Assembly (NCBI GenBank): GCA_019914995.1
Contig: CM034131.1
Location: 10,138,501 to 10,202,500 of the forward strand
DNA length: 64,000 nucleotides
Source of the DNA: Acanthochlamys bracteata
Lineage: Eukaryota; Streptophyta; Magnoliopsida; Pandanales; Velloziaceae
Direction of reading: 5' to 3'
The translations under genes and the position numbers were made by a program. The notes beneath the pieces are model-generated. The model ran no database searches. It was given only the letters and a program-made list of their open reading frames with translations, and was not told the origin of the DNA. This document shows, in pieces, positions 50,401-63,122 of the stretch; position 1 is the stretch's first letter; the number at the start of each line of letters is the position of its first letter.

Positions 50401-50509
50401 GAGAACGACCAATTCGAACTCTCGAGACGCTTCTGGAAGGAGCAAAGTTGGAGCAGGTGGGCAGTAGAGCTTCCGCCATTACTGGAGCAAACACTGAAGC
50501 TCGCGACAT
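47473..50509 (-). CDS. Predicted plastid-targeted protein of unknown function, 7 exons
   Basis: Protein of 404 aa. Exons: 50509-50249, 50160-50066, 49348-49231, 49153-49035, 48676-48490, 48385-48242, 47763-47473; all in phase. The first ~55 residues are rich in Ser/Arg with few acidic residues (SRSVSRVRIGRSLSRSI), as expected of a chloroplast transit peptide. The mature part starts LGKWNGSFYQFD. It contains IGFFPEERAFALRYQTAGMLE, and later LLGRWQGHSVTKRSGVYGAT and ADTVAFLDIDDKGQLVQDI. It ends in LLPGGMYMGYPRDIA and a CWMESLDLRQRLVRTYDAQG block. Two G-x-W motifs begin two similar halves, so I suspect a tandem beta-barrel (calycin-like, perhaps DUF3598) fold of cyanobacterial type. This is inference and no enzyme activity is claimed. 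It shares a 338 bp upstream spacer with IPK. Confidence 0.8.
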
Positions 50510-50847
50510 GGATTGAGTTCAGAATGTTATGAAAACAAATGAAACCTTATCTAAACGAGAAAATAAGGCAATGTTTTGCAAAATGAAAACTATAATGTAC
50601 TATTTAGTCATGTCTACAAATGGTCGGATACTGCAATATGTAACGGCTATAAATGTCTCGTTCTTCAGAGGCTGTAGTAACCTTTTGAAAACAATCGTCT
50701 GCAACAGGACCATGTTCAGCGAAGACCTAATGAGATTATATTATTAGTAGTCCTTTATTGCAAAATATCTGGCGGCTATAAATAGCTTGATCTAGGGAGG
50801 CTGAGCAGCAACAGTTGAACCACTTCGCCGGCGAGAGAGTGAAGAAG
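50510..50847. promoter_or_regulatory. Shared bidirectional promoter region
   Basis: Only 338 bp separate the start codons of two divergent genes, the plastid protein (-) and IPK (+). Both promoters and both leaders must fit here. The sequence ATATCTGGCGGCTATAAATAG near 50765 contains a TATA-like element orientated towards IPK. Confidence 0.5.
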
Positions 50848-53800
50848 ATGGAGAACTCGAAACCAGATACTTCTTCGATTTCAAATCCCAAACGCGTTAG
50901 ATGCATTGTTAAACTAGGTTTTCTGAGCTTGATTACTTGATTTCTTTTTCTGTTTGGAAATTTCTCTTGATTTTATTAGATTTATGGTGATTTTTCCGAT
51001 TGATTTAATAAGGTGGTGCGGCAATTACTTGTAAGAACGAGCTGGAGAATATCAACGAGGAGAATCTCAGTGTTATTTGTAAGCAGCTGAGAGAAGCTAT
51101 GAATGTTCCGGAGAGAGCTCTTTCGATGGATTGGAGCAGGCGAAATGGAAGCACTATCGAATCTACTGCAGAAAGGTTTGGAGAGATTCGAGAGTTGAAT
51201 TTGGATAATAACGTCATTGTCGTCCATGGAGCAGGTTGGTTAATGCCTTTTTTTTCCGCTGCTGGTTTTCTCTTCATTTGAGATGCTAGGGAGTAGGCAC
51301 AGTCTTACAGTGATCTAGAAGCTATATGAAGTATTTTGATGATAATATTGCCATCTGTTTGTTTTGCAGATCAATTTTTCTGCAATGAAATGAAATTCCA
51401 TTACAGTTCTTCATGCATACACAAAATTGCAGATAAGCATGTTATGGTTAGAATTATAGTTTGATGAGATATTTTGAAGTGCGAGCTGGTGTTAAATAAT
51501 GAAATACTTCTATGACTGACCTGGCCCGATTTATTAAGGTTTAAGAACTGTAGATTGCTACTTTGAGTTTAATCTAATTCATGCGTACCTGTACTTAAGA
51601 CAATGTTAGAGAGCAACTGGTATCTGCAAACTGCAAAACGTTATCTGCAGACATAATAAATTAAGTAGAAAATGGGTAGCTTTAACTTGTGTATTAAGTG
51701 ATAACAATCTTGAATCGAAAGGACTTGCAATAATGATGTTGTATGAGTGTATAGTAGCACCACATTAACAACAATAACATTGACAATAATGATAATACTA
51801 ATATAAGTAATCAGTTCCTGCTTGATTTTCCACTAAATGCTATCAGACTAGTATTATCTATGTGTTTCATTGCTTTTTGTCTTGATTTTGGGGAGTTATT
51901 GTACTAATTGAGTCATCTTTTCTTTAGGGTCTTTTGGTCACTTTCAGGCAAGTAAGTCTGGGGTCCATAAAGGAGGATTGGAGAAGGCACTTGTAAAAGC
52001 TGGCTTTGTTGCTACACGTATTTCTGTGAGCTAAATTCTCCTAAGTTTATTGTTGTTTTCTAGAATTTTCTTATAGTTAGTTATTTTCGATTTATTTTTG
52101 CATTATTATGAGAATGTTTGCATAGGCTCCTTTCAGTAGAACAATTTATGTTCATTCCCTTCGTTTTGTTTTATTGTTCTTATAGCAGTCTGTTTTCTAT
52201 ATACTCCGCACTTATATATTCTCTAACTGGAATGTTCTGTATATGCAGTATCATTTACATGCCGCTCTACATTTGCAGGTGACTTCCCTCAACCTCGAGA
52301 TTGTGAGAGCACTTGCAAGAGGTATGACTCTGTTTATCTGCTTTGTGTTATGTTGCATTTGTAGGAGCAGGAAGTTGTTATGTGAATGTGTTAAAAGCCA
52401 AGTGGTGCAAGAAATTCCTTTTCTGTGGCCAATTCTGTCAAAATGGAATTGGCATTTGGAGAGTCTTTAGAAAAGGAAGTATGTTAATTTCCTCTACCAC
52501 TTGGTATATAACACTGCAATTTGCATTAACTCTCTCTAGGCCTTGTTGTCACTATTATTATCTCCTGCAATTTTTGTCTTTTGCATGCGCCTCCAGCAGT
52601 ACATGAAAATCCTAAGTAATTCTGCAGTATTATGTAAACTCCTCGATAAGAACTTCTGCGAATTTGGACATTTTGCATCTGATTGTTTTCTTTTCCTTTT
52701 ATTGTAGAAGGAATACCCTCTGTTGGAATATCCCCATTTGCCTGTGGATGGACCACTCGCCAAAGAAATGTCAGATAATGGCTGTAAAACTCTAATTGAC
52801 TAGTTGCTTCTATTCACATCACTAACAAAGTGAGCATAAGACTCTTTAAGGAAGCATATGTTTTGACTCAGTAGTGTCAGATTGTTTATGCTCTAATGAA
52901 TCTATATTTGTGCATTTAGCTCTTGAATAGGAGAACAAGTTCATTCTTTTAATATATCTTCAAACCTTTTGACATTTTTTGAAGGGTTTGCCGTTTGTAT
53001 GTAAGTTTCATGCTTTTGCAGATTGCTTCAGCTGATACTTCTCATATCGTTAAGGCTCTCCATGCAGGTTTTGTGCCTGTAAGTTTTTCAATTCCACAGT
53101 CCACAGATTTAGATGCTTGCTGTGCGTCTATACTTTTGACAGTCCATTTTCTTATGTTCCTAACCAATTTGTTTCTCATGAGCATTAGATGAAATGATAC
53201 TTCTAGGATGCAAGGCCATTATTTCCTTGAGCATAAGTTCTTATATCTTCTACTAGTCAAATTTTAAAGCTGTTGGTCTTCATTGTGTTTTTCTTTGGGC
53301 TGCACCTGAATGAACCAATGATTCCATTGACAGACAAACAATCAGATGAAGTAACTTTACAGAACTAAGTTTTTATGACTTGGAGGAATTGGTACTAGAA
53401 ATGATACTAGAAATCAAGACCTCAATTTGGTAAAAGCTTCCATCTGACATCCTTTTGATGATAATTACCGCATTCCCACTTAGGTAGGAAACATAACCAT
53501 TATCCACAAACATCTCCCAGATCAATGTAATTCACAGACTATAAAAGAATGTCATTTCTCCCATACTTCGGTTTTATCAGCCCATTGCAAGCACTCGCAA
53601 TCAAGTTTCTTGATTCTTTGATATTTCTATTTCTCTAAATCTGGGCGGTAGCAAAGGTACAAGTCTCCATCCCAAACTTGCAAAAGAAAAAGAGAACAAG
53701 TATAAATCTTTAACGGTGTCTGAAAAACTTGGTAAGAGGGGAGCACTTACCGCATATGGTCTTAGTTATAGGAAAGATTTATTGGCATGAGTGCCACTGC

Positions 53801-55346
53801 TTATGACGAACCATAGGGCCGAACAGGCCCGGAAGCACTCAGACGTGTCTTTGAGCATGTCCACGTCCACAGAATCATTTAAATTAATACTTCAAACATG
53901 GTAGGTTTTCAAAAGCAGAGATATATATTAGATAGCAGCCATCTTTTTGGTGGTATTATTTCTGATGCAGTTTACTATTTCTGCTTGAACTTGAATTCTC
54001 TTCTTTCATAGGTTCTGCACGGTGATGCTGTTCTTGATCACTCACAGGTGTTCTTCTCTTATTAATACTTTCTTGCACCAAACGAAACAATTTATTATCT
54101 GTATATTTGTTTAATTTCACTGACATTAAGTTGAAATTTAATCCATCGACCAGGGCTGCACCATATTGAGTGGTGATTTAATCATAGGCCATATTGCTGA
54201 ACTACTGATGCCAGACTATGTTGTATTTCTAGTATCCTTTGTTTGCTTTATATGCACATAAGCTCATTGCAGAGGGAATTTCATATGCTTTCTTCTTCCT
54301 TTCCTTCTTTTAAGGACATAGTCTGGTTTTGAGTAATGGGTCATTTTGGATGTTCTGCAGTCAGCTTGCTGATTCTTCAGCCAATTTAAAAGATATCTTG
54401 ATTAGTTTTCTTCCGAACTTCGAACAAACTTCTTTAATCCTCTCTTCCTTTACCAACTAATACAAAGACAGATGTTCTCGGCATCTATGACCGCCCTCCA
54501 ACTGATCACAATGCCATATTGCTGAGGGAGATTGGTGAGCCTTCTCATCCTTGCTTTTCCATCATCTGTTGCACTATGTCGCTAGTTTAGTGCCCTTGTG
54601 TATTTTTTAGTGTCTTCATATAATGTGCTCCTTTTTTGACTTCGTCTGAAAATAGCTGTTGATGAAGACGGAAGGTGGTCCGTCATACAACCAAAATTGC
54701 ATGGGAATACTGCAGGTAATTTTACCCCAAGTGTATCAGCTAACGTCTTCTGCCAAATGTTAACCGTTTCTGCATGTTATATGCATATATAAGGTTCCTT
54801 GATAATAGCTATACACATGCCAGAGTAAGCATTAAACATGAGTCTATGCCATCAGTCATTGTTTAGTTAAGTAATGAACTTAGGGCCTTGACAAATTTCA
54901 TTTATCAGCAATGTCAAAACCTCTAATGACAATCAAATGAATAAGAAAAAAAAGAAGGTTCCATATAGTGGAAACTAATCATGGGAACAGATAGGGAGGC
55001 ATGATCGACTTAGTAACTTTGTGCTGAAACTTTGCTTCTACTCTTTGCAGTGAAGATGACTGTATCAGCCCATGATACTACTGGAGGAATGGAGACCAAA
55101 CTCTCTGAAGCTGCAAGTATAGCAAAGCTTGGAATCAATGTGTACATAACTAAGGTTTACTGCACTATGTACACCTTAATAATTACATACCTTCATCACC
55201 AACTTTAGATGCATAAAAGAGATAATAATCATACCATGGGCAAGATGCAGGCTGGAACCCCACACTCTCTCAAAGCCCTAAAAGGAGAGGTAGAACACAG
55301 TTCAGGCGATTGGCTAGGGACAATCATCCGCAGCATCGCAAAATAA
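50848..55346 (+). CDS. IPK: Isopentenyl phosphate kinase, 12 exons
   Basis: Cytosolic amino-acid-kinase-fold enzyme that phosphorylates isopentenyl and dimethylallyl phosphate to IPP and DMAPP, returning monophosphates to the isoprenoid pool. Exons: 50848-50917, 51013-51234, 51928-52025, 52279-52321, 52708-52769, 53022-53078, 54012-54047, 54154-54231, 54468-54534, 54656-54715, 55051-55154, 55251-55346. These give 331 codons (330 aa), matching the plant family. Landmarks are KLGGAAIT for phosphate binding, and VVHGAGSFGHF, which carries the histidine that defines IPK-type enzymes. Further ones are PFACGWTT, PVLHGDAVLD, TILSGDLIIGHIAELL, FLTDVLGIYDRPP and HDTTGGMETKLSEA. Exon 5 ends at a weak donor (GTCAGATA), chosen because it alone keeps phase and joins to IASADTSHIV. 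The enzyme is complete. Confidence 0.94.
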
Positions 55347-56248
55347 TGTTAGTGGAACTGAGCACCTCCATATTAAAGATGCTTACATCACAGTATTGCA
55401 GAAAATACCCCAGCCTATGGTAATCCTAAGTTTATGAATTTCACCATGCGATGGTGCTGTCGATACTATGAACATATAGTAGTTCAAAAAAATTACACCC
55501 TTCAACCATTTCTGTTTGTTGAATCTTAAGATTCGGAGCAGGCATTAGATCAATTTCTTCATTTATGTTATTTGAAGTAGCAAAGGTTGTATAATTCTAC
55601 GAAGGTACAAGTACGTTAGATCCTTTGCTCAACCCCTTATCAGGAGAAAAACAGCATCAATCATCATCAGCAGCAGTTATGCATGATTGTAAGTACTTCG
55701 TGCATACTATGGGGCAAGCAAATTGTAATGGTGAGGCATCATTCTTAAGGGTGCTACTGCTGACTACTGAACAGAACGTTGTCCTCTAGGCTGTGCACTT
55801 AGTCATCGTATTACTAACAAACACTGACCTCGAAGAGAACTCGGCGAATTCCTGCCGTTGTCGTGCAAGTAATTTAAACCATCTAAGAACGGCAGTCATA
55901 GACCGCATAATTTAATGCAAAATGCTAAGATGCAACTACATAAAACATAGATATACCAGCTCAAAACATTAAATATATATTAAGACCATCCATGTGTCTA
56001 CACCGGCATTGCTGCTCCTCTCAATCAACAAAAAACATAGAAATAAACATCTCTCACATAAGATACAGCTCCATGCAGTGTCGAATACAAGTAATATAAA
56101 TATCACTGGGAGAATACCACTGCAGCACCTTAAAGAGCTACTGCAGATAAGTTCTGTATAATATTCAGTACTTACAAATGTTCATTATCACTCAGGCGAA
56201 CCATAAATTTTATAAAAGCTTGGATAAAACCCAGAAATTTGCAGCAGT
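55347..56248. other. Convergent spacer, IPK / eIF5A
   Basis: About 900 bp between two genes transcribed towards each other. It should hold both 3' UTRs. No other gene is seen. Confidence 0.5.
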
Positions 56249-57985
56249 CTATGATTTCGGGCCAATATCCTTGAGGGCACAGATCTGCTCCTCACCCATT
56301 GCAGACATCACAGTAACCACAAGATCCTTCCCCTCAGCAAATCCATCCTTAATCTGCATTGACCCGTTCGTGTTGTCAAGACAAAGGTAAGAATGATGCA
56401 CAGATGAGAGGTCTCATATAGCCAAACTAGAAAGCAATGCTCACTCAAGTTACATAAAAATGGGAAGCAACATATCCAAACAGCTTACTGATGGACAGCA
56501 TAAAAGTGAGGATGAATCTACAGCACACCAAAACAACAAGACAAGTTTTTCCCCCGTAGATGTGCCAATTAATTAAAACAATTATCACACTTTCTTAGAA
56601 ACAAATACAAAATCAACAACTGGACTGGTGACAAAGTAAAAGTAGGTAGTAACCTGAGCAAGCAGGTTCTCGTCAGTTGGGAGCCTCAGATCATCCTTAG
56701 TTCCACCATTTTCAGTTAGCAGACTCACCTGCGCATTAAATTAGGAATTCGAATCAACACAAAACTTGATGAAATTGAAGCATAACGAACTGGAGTACTA
56801 GGAGGCATACAAATCCATCTTCTGAGATATCAATCAGCTGATAATCAGTACGATTGACATGAGGGACCTAAAAGACAAAGTGCAGAATTAATTTCAATGT
56901 CCATTGTATAAGGCTTGTTTAGACAGGAAAATGTACTGAAGGCTACACTTACATCACAGTTGTGAGATGATGGCACAATATCCTCAAGCTTCTTTCCGTT
57001 GAAGATATCTATGCCAACAAAGTGGCACTTAGCATGACCATGCTTCCCAGTCTTAGAGGTTGAGACCTCAACAACCTAACATAAAAAAAAAAAGTTAAAA
57101 ACCAGTTGAAAAGTGAGATACTTCCAAAACTTTCACAGGCAATACAGGTTTCAGAGTGCTGAAAAGCTAAATGCAATCCACAACAGAGTTCAATTTACAC
57201 ATTTGCAGCACCAATAAGCTTAAATGAATGCAGATTGTATATGTTTTTTCTCCAAGTGCCTAGACATTTGAAGCATATATTTATCCATGAGCACTTCAAA
57301 TACTTGAGAAATAAGTAACAATTTTGATTCAAACTAAATCAGATTAATTATCTGATTGGAAACTGAATGAGTGCATACCCAAATAAGGTTGCCAGATTAT
57401 TTATACGGGCAGCCAAAAAGATTTGACTTTTGTGAATGGAAGACCAGAGAAGTTAATTAAGCCTATGTTGAAGAACACATTACTCTCAAAAACCACAAGT
57501 GAGAGCATGGTATCTTTGATGTGTTACTCGAAATTCTGGTTACCATGGCAGCTCCTATGAAAGAAAACCGAACATAAACTTTTTGGCATACTTTATATTT
57601 TATCAATACACTACACCTGAATATATGTTCCAAAACCTACAATCTAAATCTGAAACCAAATCTGAAAGCAATAGGAATCAAGACCTATAAGAAGAACTAC
57701 ACCCAAATGACAGCGTGAAACCAGTTCAGCTATCCACAAACATCCAAAAATCTTTTCCAGTCACAAAACAACGAACCATCAAATTGTTTAACCAAACAAA
57801 AAGGCAAAATCTAACTAATCTAAACAACCAAGGGAGAGAGAGAGAGAGAGAGTTGATTTCACCTTGCATGGTCTGCTCTTGATGACGATGTACCCATTCT
57901 TACGGATAGTTCCAGCCTGCTGAGGGTAAGTCTTCGAAGCACCGGCGTCAGCCTTCGACTCGAAGTGGTGCTCCTCGTCAGACAT
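56249..57985 (-). CDS. EIF5A: Translation initiation factor 5A (eIF5A), 5 exons
   Basis: Small factor that promotes translation elongation through difficult peptide bonds, and termination. It is active only after conversion of one lysine to hypusine. Exons: 57985-57863, 57075-56953, 56867-56811, 56728-56654, 56353-56249; 160 aa, the normal plant length. The start is [15 protein letters not shown], as in other plant eIF5A. The hypusine site is K52 in [12 protein letters not shown], with the full recognition loop intact. The SH3-like N-terminal domain is followed by the OB-fold domain starting near [20 protein letters not shown] leader intron is likely: a donor at 58171 and an acceptor near 58011 bracket T-rich DNA. 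Neighbours are convergent IPK and tandem BUB3.3. Confidence 0.96.
57836..57852. repeat. GA/AG microsatellite in eIF5A intron 1
   Basis: About eight AG units lie immediately inside the first coding intron, ~11 bp from the donor. Confidence 0.7.
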
Positions 57986-59252
57986 CTTCTCTCCTTCTTT
58001 TTCCCTTATACCATCAATCAACCACAACAACACCAACAAAAGCAATCGAAATTACATCAATCAATCTCACATCAGATCCAAACCTAAACCTTAAACACCA
58101 CAGATCTAACGATTACGAGAGATTAAATGATTGATAGAGCGATTTTCAGAAATTAGGATTAGGGTTTACCTGTAAGACGAAACCTGCGACAAATAGTAGA
58201 GAGATCGCAGAGGAAAATTGGGGAGGATGGACCCGACCAATGGAGGACTGTATTTATAAGCAACGTAGTGAGAGTTGAGCCGAGCAGCGAGCGGGTTTCA
58301 TCCAACCGTTGACAGAAAACACGTGAACGGGTAGATATTAGGATAGATATTCTCGCGTTCTCAGTACGCGAGCCAAAATAGAGTCAATGCAGATAAGGAC
58401 CACTGCTAAAATAGTATGAAAATATTTGCAATATCAGACCATATAGAATTCCTGCAGCAGCATATGTGGGCTTAATCGTTTAGCATTTGCATTATCAGCC
58501 CTAAGAAAAGAAAATAATGAAAACCAAATTTTAAATTCTAAATTACTTTGTGTATTCTAGTTTCTCGAACTTAATGAACTCTTCTCTAACTCAATTTTAT
58601 CGAACTAATTTACATAACTCAATTTCGACAAACTAAAACAAGCCAACATTTTTGTCAGAGTAATTTCCAAGGAATAGCTTAAGGTGATCACCATGGCTTG
58701 AAATATCCTTACAACAATTTTGACAACATTTACTTGTTACGCTGCAGATTAGTGTACATGCAAGCTATTTGGCCCATACAAAAATTACAACAGCCTCCAT
58801 CTGAGTTTTCAAAGCTTCTTACAGCACCATACATGAACAAGCGTCTTGCTGTCTGTGTGGCATCCTTATAACATTCAAATCGATAACTTATGAATGACTC
58901 CAAAGCTATACTTCGTAGTTTACAAATGAATACAGGGCACTGGCATATCCAGATCCAGCTCAGATGTATCTACCCAATCTTTTGCTCAATCAGATTTTAC
59001 ATACACCAGCAGAAAGTGGTTCAAGCAGAATGTCGTCATTCACAACTTACACCATTTCATGAACAAAAATCTGAGGAGTCTCTTCTCTGTGCCATGAAGC
59101 AGACAGCGTTTAGGTTACACGTATTCCCAACAGAATTCTCAAGTCATGATTCTCAAATACACATGTTAAAAAAGGGAAGTGAGTTCATCAATGTTAGCAT
59201 GCTCAGGTAGAAACGATAGAAACTACTATCACTTGGAGCAGAATTAATCATG
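57986..59252. other. eIF5A upstream region and BUB3.3 downstream region
   Basis: 57986-58230 is the eIF5A leader with its probable intron, and the promoter follows. From ~58400 on I see ordinary AT-rich DNA, including the BUB3.3 3' UTR. An open frame on the + strand at 58890-59210 has no recognisable motif. Confidence 0.45.
58251..58260 (-). promoter_or_regulatory. TATA box of eIF5A
   Basis: CTTATAAATA on the minus strand, about 80 bp upstream of the proposed leader-intron donor (58171) and 266 bp upstream of the start codon. This spacing fits a TSS near 58225. Confidence 0.5.
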
Positions 59253-62200
59253 CTACATCTTTGACAGATGACATTCAGCAAAGATTTGGCTGGTTCTCTT
59301 ATTTCGAGTAATTCAAATGTGAAGCAACAAGGAAGTCTAACTTGCTTCCTACTTCTATAACTACCTTCATTGCTTTTCCATCACGAAAAACAGAGAGCCT
59401 TCATTGACTTTAAACTCTATAAAATTCCGTTCTCAACCATATCAAAGTCTACTCATTGGGAACAAGTTGCATGAAGAAACAACTAGCTAAATCAAATTTA
59501 TTGTGGCCAGAAAATGATAACTGCCTTGCAAGCAATTCTGTTATGGTAAATAGGACTCACGCTTCATTTGCCTCCTGGTATGTGTAGCTTGACGCAATAG
59601 CCAGAAATTGACCACTCGGACTATAGGACAAAGACGCCACAGCAGCAGGGTACCTCTTGAACTGAACAAACACAAAATTTAGATCCCTTTCAGAGAGAAA
59701 GAAATGACAGTTGATTATCATATTTGGACAAATTCGCCGGAAAAAATTCATTTTCCTTCAAATATAAAATGCACAAAGCATTGAAAGTGCTCTTTGCACT
59801 ATCACCTGAAGATATAGAGATGAAAGAACAAATACCTCAAACAATCTCTTCCTACTCTGAGCATCCCAGACAATAGCATATCCTTCATAATCTCCAGTAA
59901 CAAATGCATTTTCCCTGTTATGAGAAGAACGAGCTAGTGACAGTGCATAAAAACATTAGCCCAGATGATCAATAACGGAACAGATTATTACTTTGGATGG
60001 AACGCTACGTCATTGATTGCAACAAGATGATGTCTGTCTTTTGATTTTGGATGGCACCTGAACACACACCTGCATGACATGCCAGGCATTAATCAACAAC
60101 AGAAACTTACATTGAAGGGATCATAACGCACAATTACATTATAGCCACTTTATGATAATAATAATAATAATAAAAATAATGAATCTATCCTTTGCCTTTG
60201 CACAGTAATATGTATCTGTTATAACTTTTGAGCATCTGTGCATCAGTTTAACTATATGAACTCATCTATAGATGATGTTAAGAAACATCGTGTTTCTTGT
60301 TTAACAGAGAACACACTACGTAACAAAATGAAGAGAACACTAGAATACTAGCAAAAGGCAAGCACAACTATAGAAGCTTCTACAGTAGGACCTCAGTCAC
60401 AAAAAACTGTCGCAAGAATATTCGCAAATGGTAAGTGCCACTAGCAATACCTTAAACATACTGTAAAGTTGACTTCATTAGCACGAACATAATGAATAGC
60501 AATATCTGAAACCTGGCGTACACTTATAGTTGCTCATATTTTACGATCCATGGAATTAACCTACTAATGAATAAAAATTTCTAAAGACTGTACTGAAAAT
60601 GTTACAATCTTTTAGGCATTGTGCAATCATAAAGGGGAAATGCAGCCAACAGGATCTAGAAAGTGGGAAAGTAGTCTTACCCCAACTCACTTGCATAACC
60701 TGGCTCTAAAGATTGTAATGCAACATGTCCATCAACTGAACCAACAGTATATCCTGGTGAAGAAATAAGATTAGCTTGAGGTAACTTAATGTCATGGAAG
60801 AAAAGGATTGATATTGCTTAGTAAAAGACTAAGTTCTGCATCTACTGGCAACTGCAGATTATCTTTCTAGAATGTAATAAAAGAATGGCTTCCTGAAATA
60901 GAAATACAGAAAAAGGTTCAAGCTCAAAGAGTTGCATTATGAGCTGGATATTCTTAAGAGCAGCTTCTAACTCAGTGAAGCAAGCTGCAAAATTAGCTGT
61001 TCCAAAAAACTTTGAGTCCCAAAGAGAAGCAAAAGGAAAGGATGAGAGGTATGTTTTAAGACCTAAAGAAAGCTGATGATTTAATATATATAACTTAAAG
61101 AAAAGAAATTCTGCATATTTTGAGTGGATAGGTCATTGGATCTTATGGGAGCGCGAGAGGAAGGAGAAATACCACTCAGTACTTAAAATTTGAAGGCAAT
61201 AATATTACCTTGGCTGTTAGAAAATGCACGGACACATTGTATTTGGTTTTTCATAGAAAATCCTTTGGCTTCAACAGGATCTTCTAAGTTTCGCAAATCA
61301 TGTACAACTGCACCAGATCCAAAAGCTATCAGCAAATATAGCCCAGAGAGAGACATAGACAAAATCTCTGAGTCTATTCTTCTTTTGTATGCAAAGCTTC
61401 CATTTTTATTTCGTGCATCCCAGCATATTAATTCTTTGTTTAGACTTGCGCAGATTACTTGACCTAAAAAAAAGTCATTAGGAACTCTTAAGGTGAAACA
61501 AACTTTAAGAATGAAAGATTTACATAACTTACATCAGCTAAAACATTTAACATGGCAAGCTTTTCAAAGAAGGAAAAACAGCCAATCTTTGCTAATATGT
61601 CCAGTTTGATAAGAAGAGTTCATTTACTCAAGACCTATATTATAATCTCCTAAAACTTCCATAATAAAGAAGTTACACATCTTAGAACAACAGAACATTG
61701 TCATGACCTTAATTTCATTGTCTCGAGCTCTACCTTTTCTGACGCGAACTTGCTAATCCTAAAATTTCCAACTAAATGTCATGTATGCAGAAATTTTGTC
61801 AAATAACAGAATAACGTTTTTGTGGTTAATATTTTAGCCTTCTACATAAATATGCAATCATAACTTTCTAGATATCGTGCAATAGAACATAGAAATGCCT
61901 GAGAATAGTTATTATACGTTTACATACATGCTCATACGCTCATTTTCGACAGTACAAAACTTTTTGTATAACTAGTAATATCGAAATATTGATTACCACT
62001 GCCGTATGAGAGAAAACACTTTCTTTACAAGATGAAGATAATCAAATAAAACGAAAATATGTTTAGCACATACCATTATCGTCTGAAAATTCAATACATG
62101 TTATAGCATCATCGCTCCTTCCCACGATACTTTGGGTTCCTGAACACAAGCAATACCTGTGTATTTAGCTCTAAAAAAGTTAATTATAACAAAAATTTAG

Positions 62201-62890
62201 TGACATTATAGAATTCGAAGCATTAAAAAACAACTATTCACATAGTAGAATGATTTCCTTTCAGAGTCACTCATAATAGATCATACTAGAGGCAAGATAC
62301 GGCAGGGCACTAAACAGGGTAACTTGCCTCTATATACATAAGAAGACCTATGCACAAATCATTACTTCAGTTAATCAAAATGCTCGAATCACTATGTACC
62401 AAACATAATTAAATAAGAAAAAATGTAGATTGATTAAAAGAAATGGAAAAACTGATTGCGCCCAGCTATAGACATAATTCCTTAAAGACATGAACTCACA
62501 TCAGACAAGCTTGATATATTCCCCTGTTACAGAAGAAAAAAAATCACGATTCGTGAAAAGTAGCTAAATTTGTGTACCTTCTGAGACATCCATCAGAGCT
62601 AGCCGAGAAAGCAACAGACTCGTCTTGGAAGCAACAATCTAGAAGCGCTCCTTCAGACTGTGCTTCCAGTCGAAGCACGGATCTACTCACATCGTACAAT
62701 CTCAACACCTATACCATTCAACAAGATCAAAACAGACCTCCTAAAAGTAAAACAAAAACTCAAGAAATTAAATCAATTTCAGTACCGAATCCCATGAAGA
62801 GCTGAGTAGATTATTGGAATTTGGAGCGAATCTTATTCTGGAGATTGCATCGTTGAAGGGCCGCTCGAGATCGAGTTTGAAACTTTCCAT
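59253..62890 (-). CDS. BUB3.3: WD40 mitotic checkpoint protein, BUB3.3 type
   Basis: WD40 beta-propeller related to BUB3. BUB3 proteins dock BUB1/BUBR1-type proteins at kinetochores in the spindle checkpoint, and the plant BUB3.3 branch acts at kinetochores in division. Exons: 62890-62786, 62708-62578, 62156-62074, 61463-61209, 60753-60681, 60057-59992, 59914-59836, 59661-59561, and a proposed last exon 59295-59253. It starts MESFKLDLERPFNDAISRIR. Propeller blades include LLSSSWDSVLRLYDV, FSASSDGCLRRYCL, CASLNKELICWDAR, VGSVDGHVALQSL and TGDYEGYAIVWD. The late block AFHPKENAFVTGDYEGYA is diagnostic of BUB3. Without the last exon, translation ends at a TGA (59557-59559) that overlaps a perfect GTGAGT donor. 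Splicing there restores a tail ending QIFAECHLSKM and 311 aa, close to relatives (298 aa otherwise). Confidence 0.85.
60150..60180. repeat. AAT/TAA microsatellite in BUB3.3 intron 5
   Basis: TAATAATAATAATAATA-type run inside the intron between the 60753-60681 and 60057-59992 exons. Confidence 0.6.
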
Positions 62891-63116
62891 TTCTTCTATG
62901 GCGAAATTCAGCTGACTGGAATATATTTCCAATTTTAATTCGAAAACTACAAAATTCGAAAATTTGCCGCCGAAGTTTTGCCGGTTAACTGAGATTCACG
63001 ATCTGGATTATTTTAGAGTCACTGGATTGGATCATATGGATGCGGTACAGTTAAAGATCCCCCCGTCAGGATTTTCTAGCGGCCCGTGCGAAGAACGAGC
63101 CTAAGGGCCTATTAGA

Positions 63117-63122
63117 AGCCCA
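63117..63122 (-). promoter_or_regulatory. Site II-type motif upstream of BUB3.3
   Basis: TGGGCT on the minus strand, with a nearby AGGCCC (about 63105-63110), lies ~230 bp before the BUB3.3 start codon. Such TGGGCY/GGCCC elements are common in promoters of plant proliferation genes. Confidence 0.35.

Noticed and set aside
58890..59210. 106-codon + strand open frame downstream of BUB3.3
   Set aside because: Translation is featureless and it overlaps the probable BUB3.3 3' UTR.
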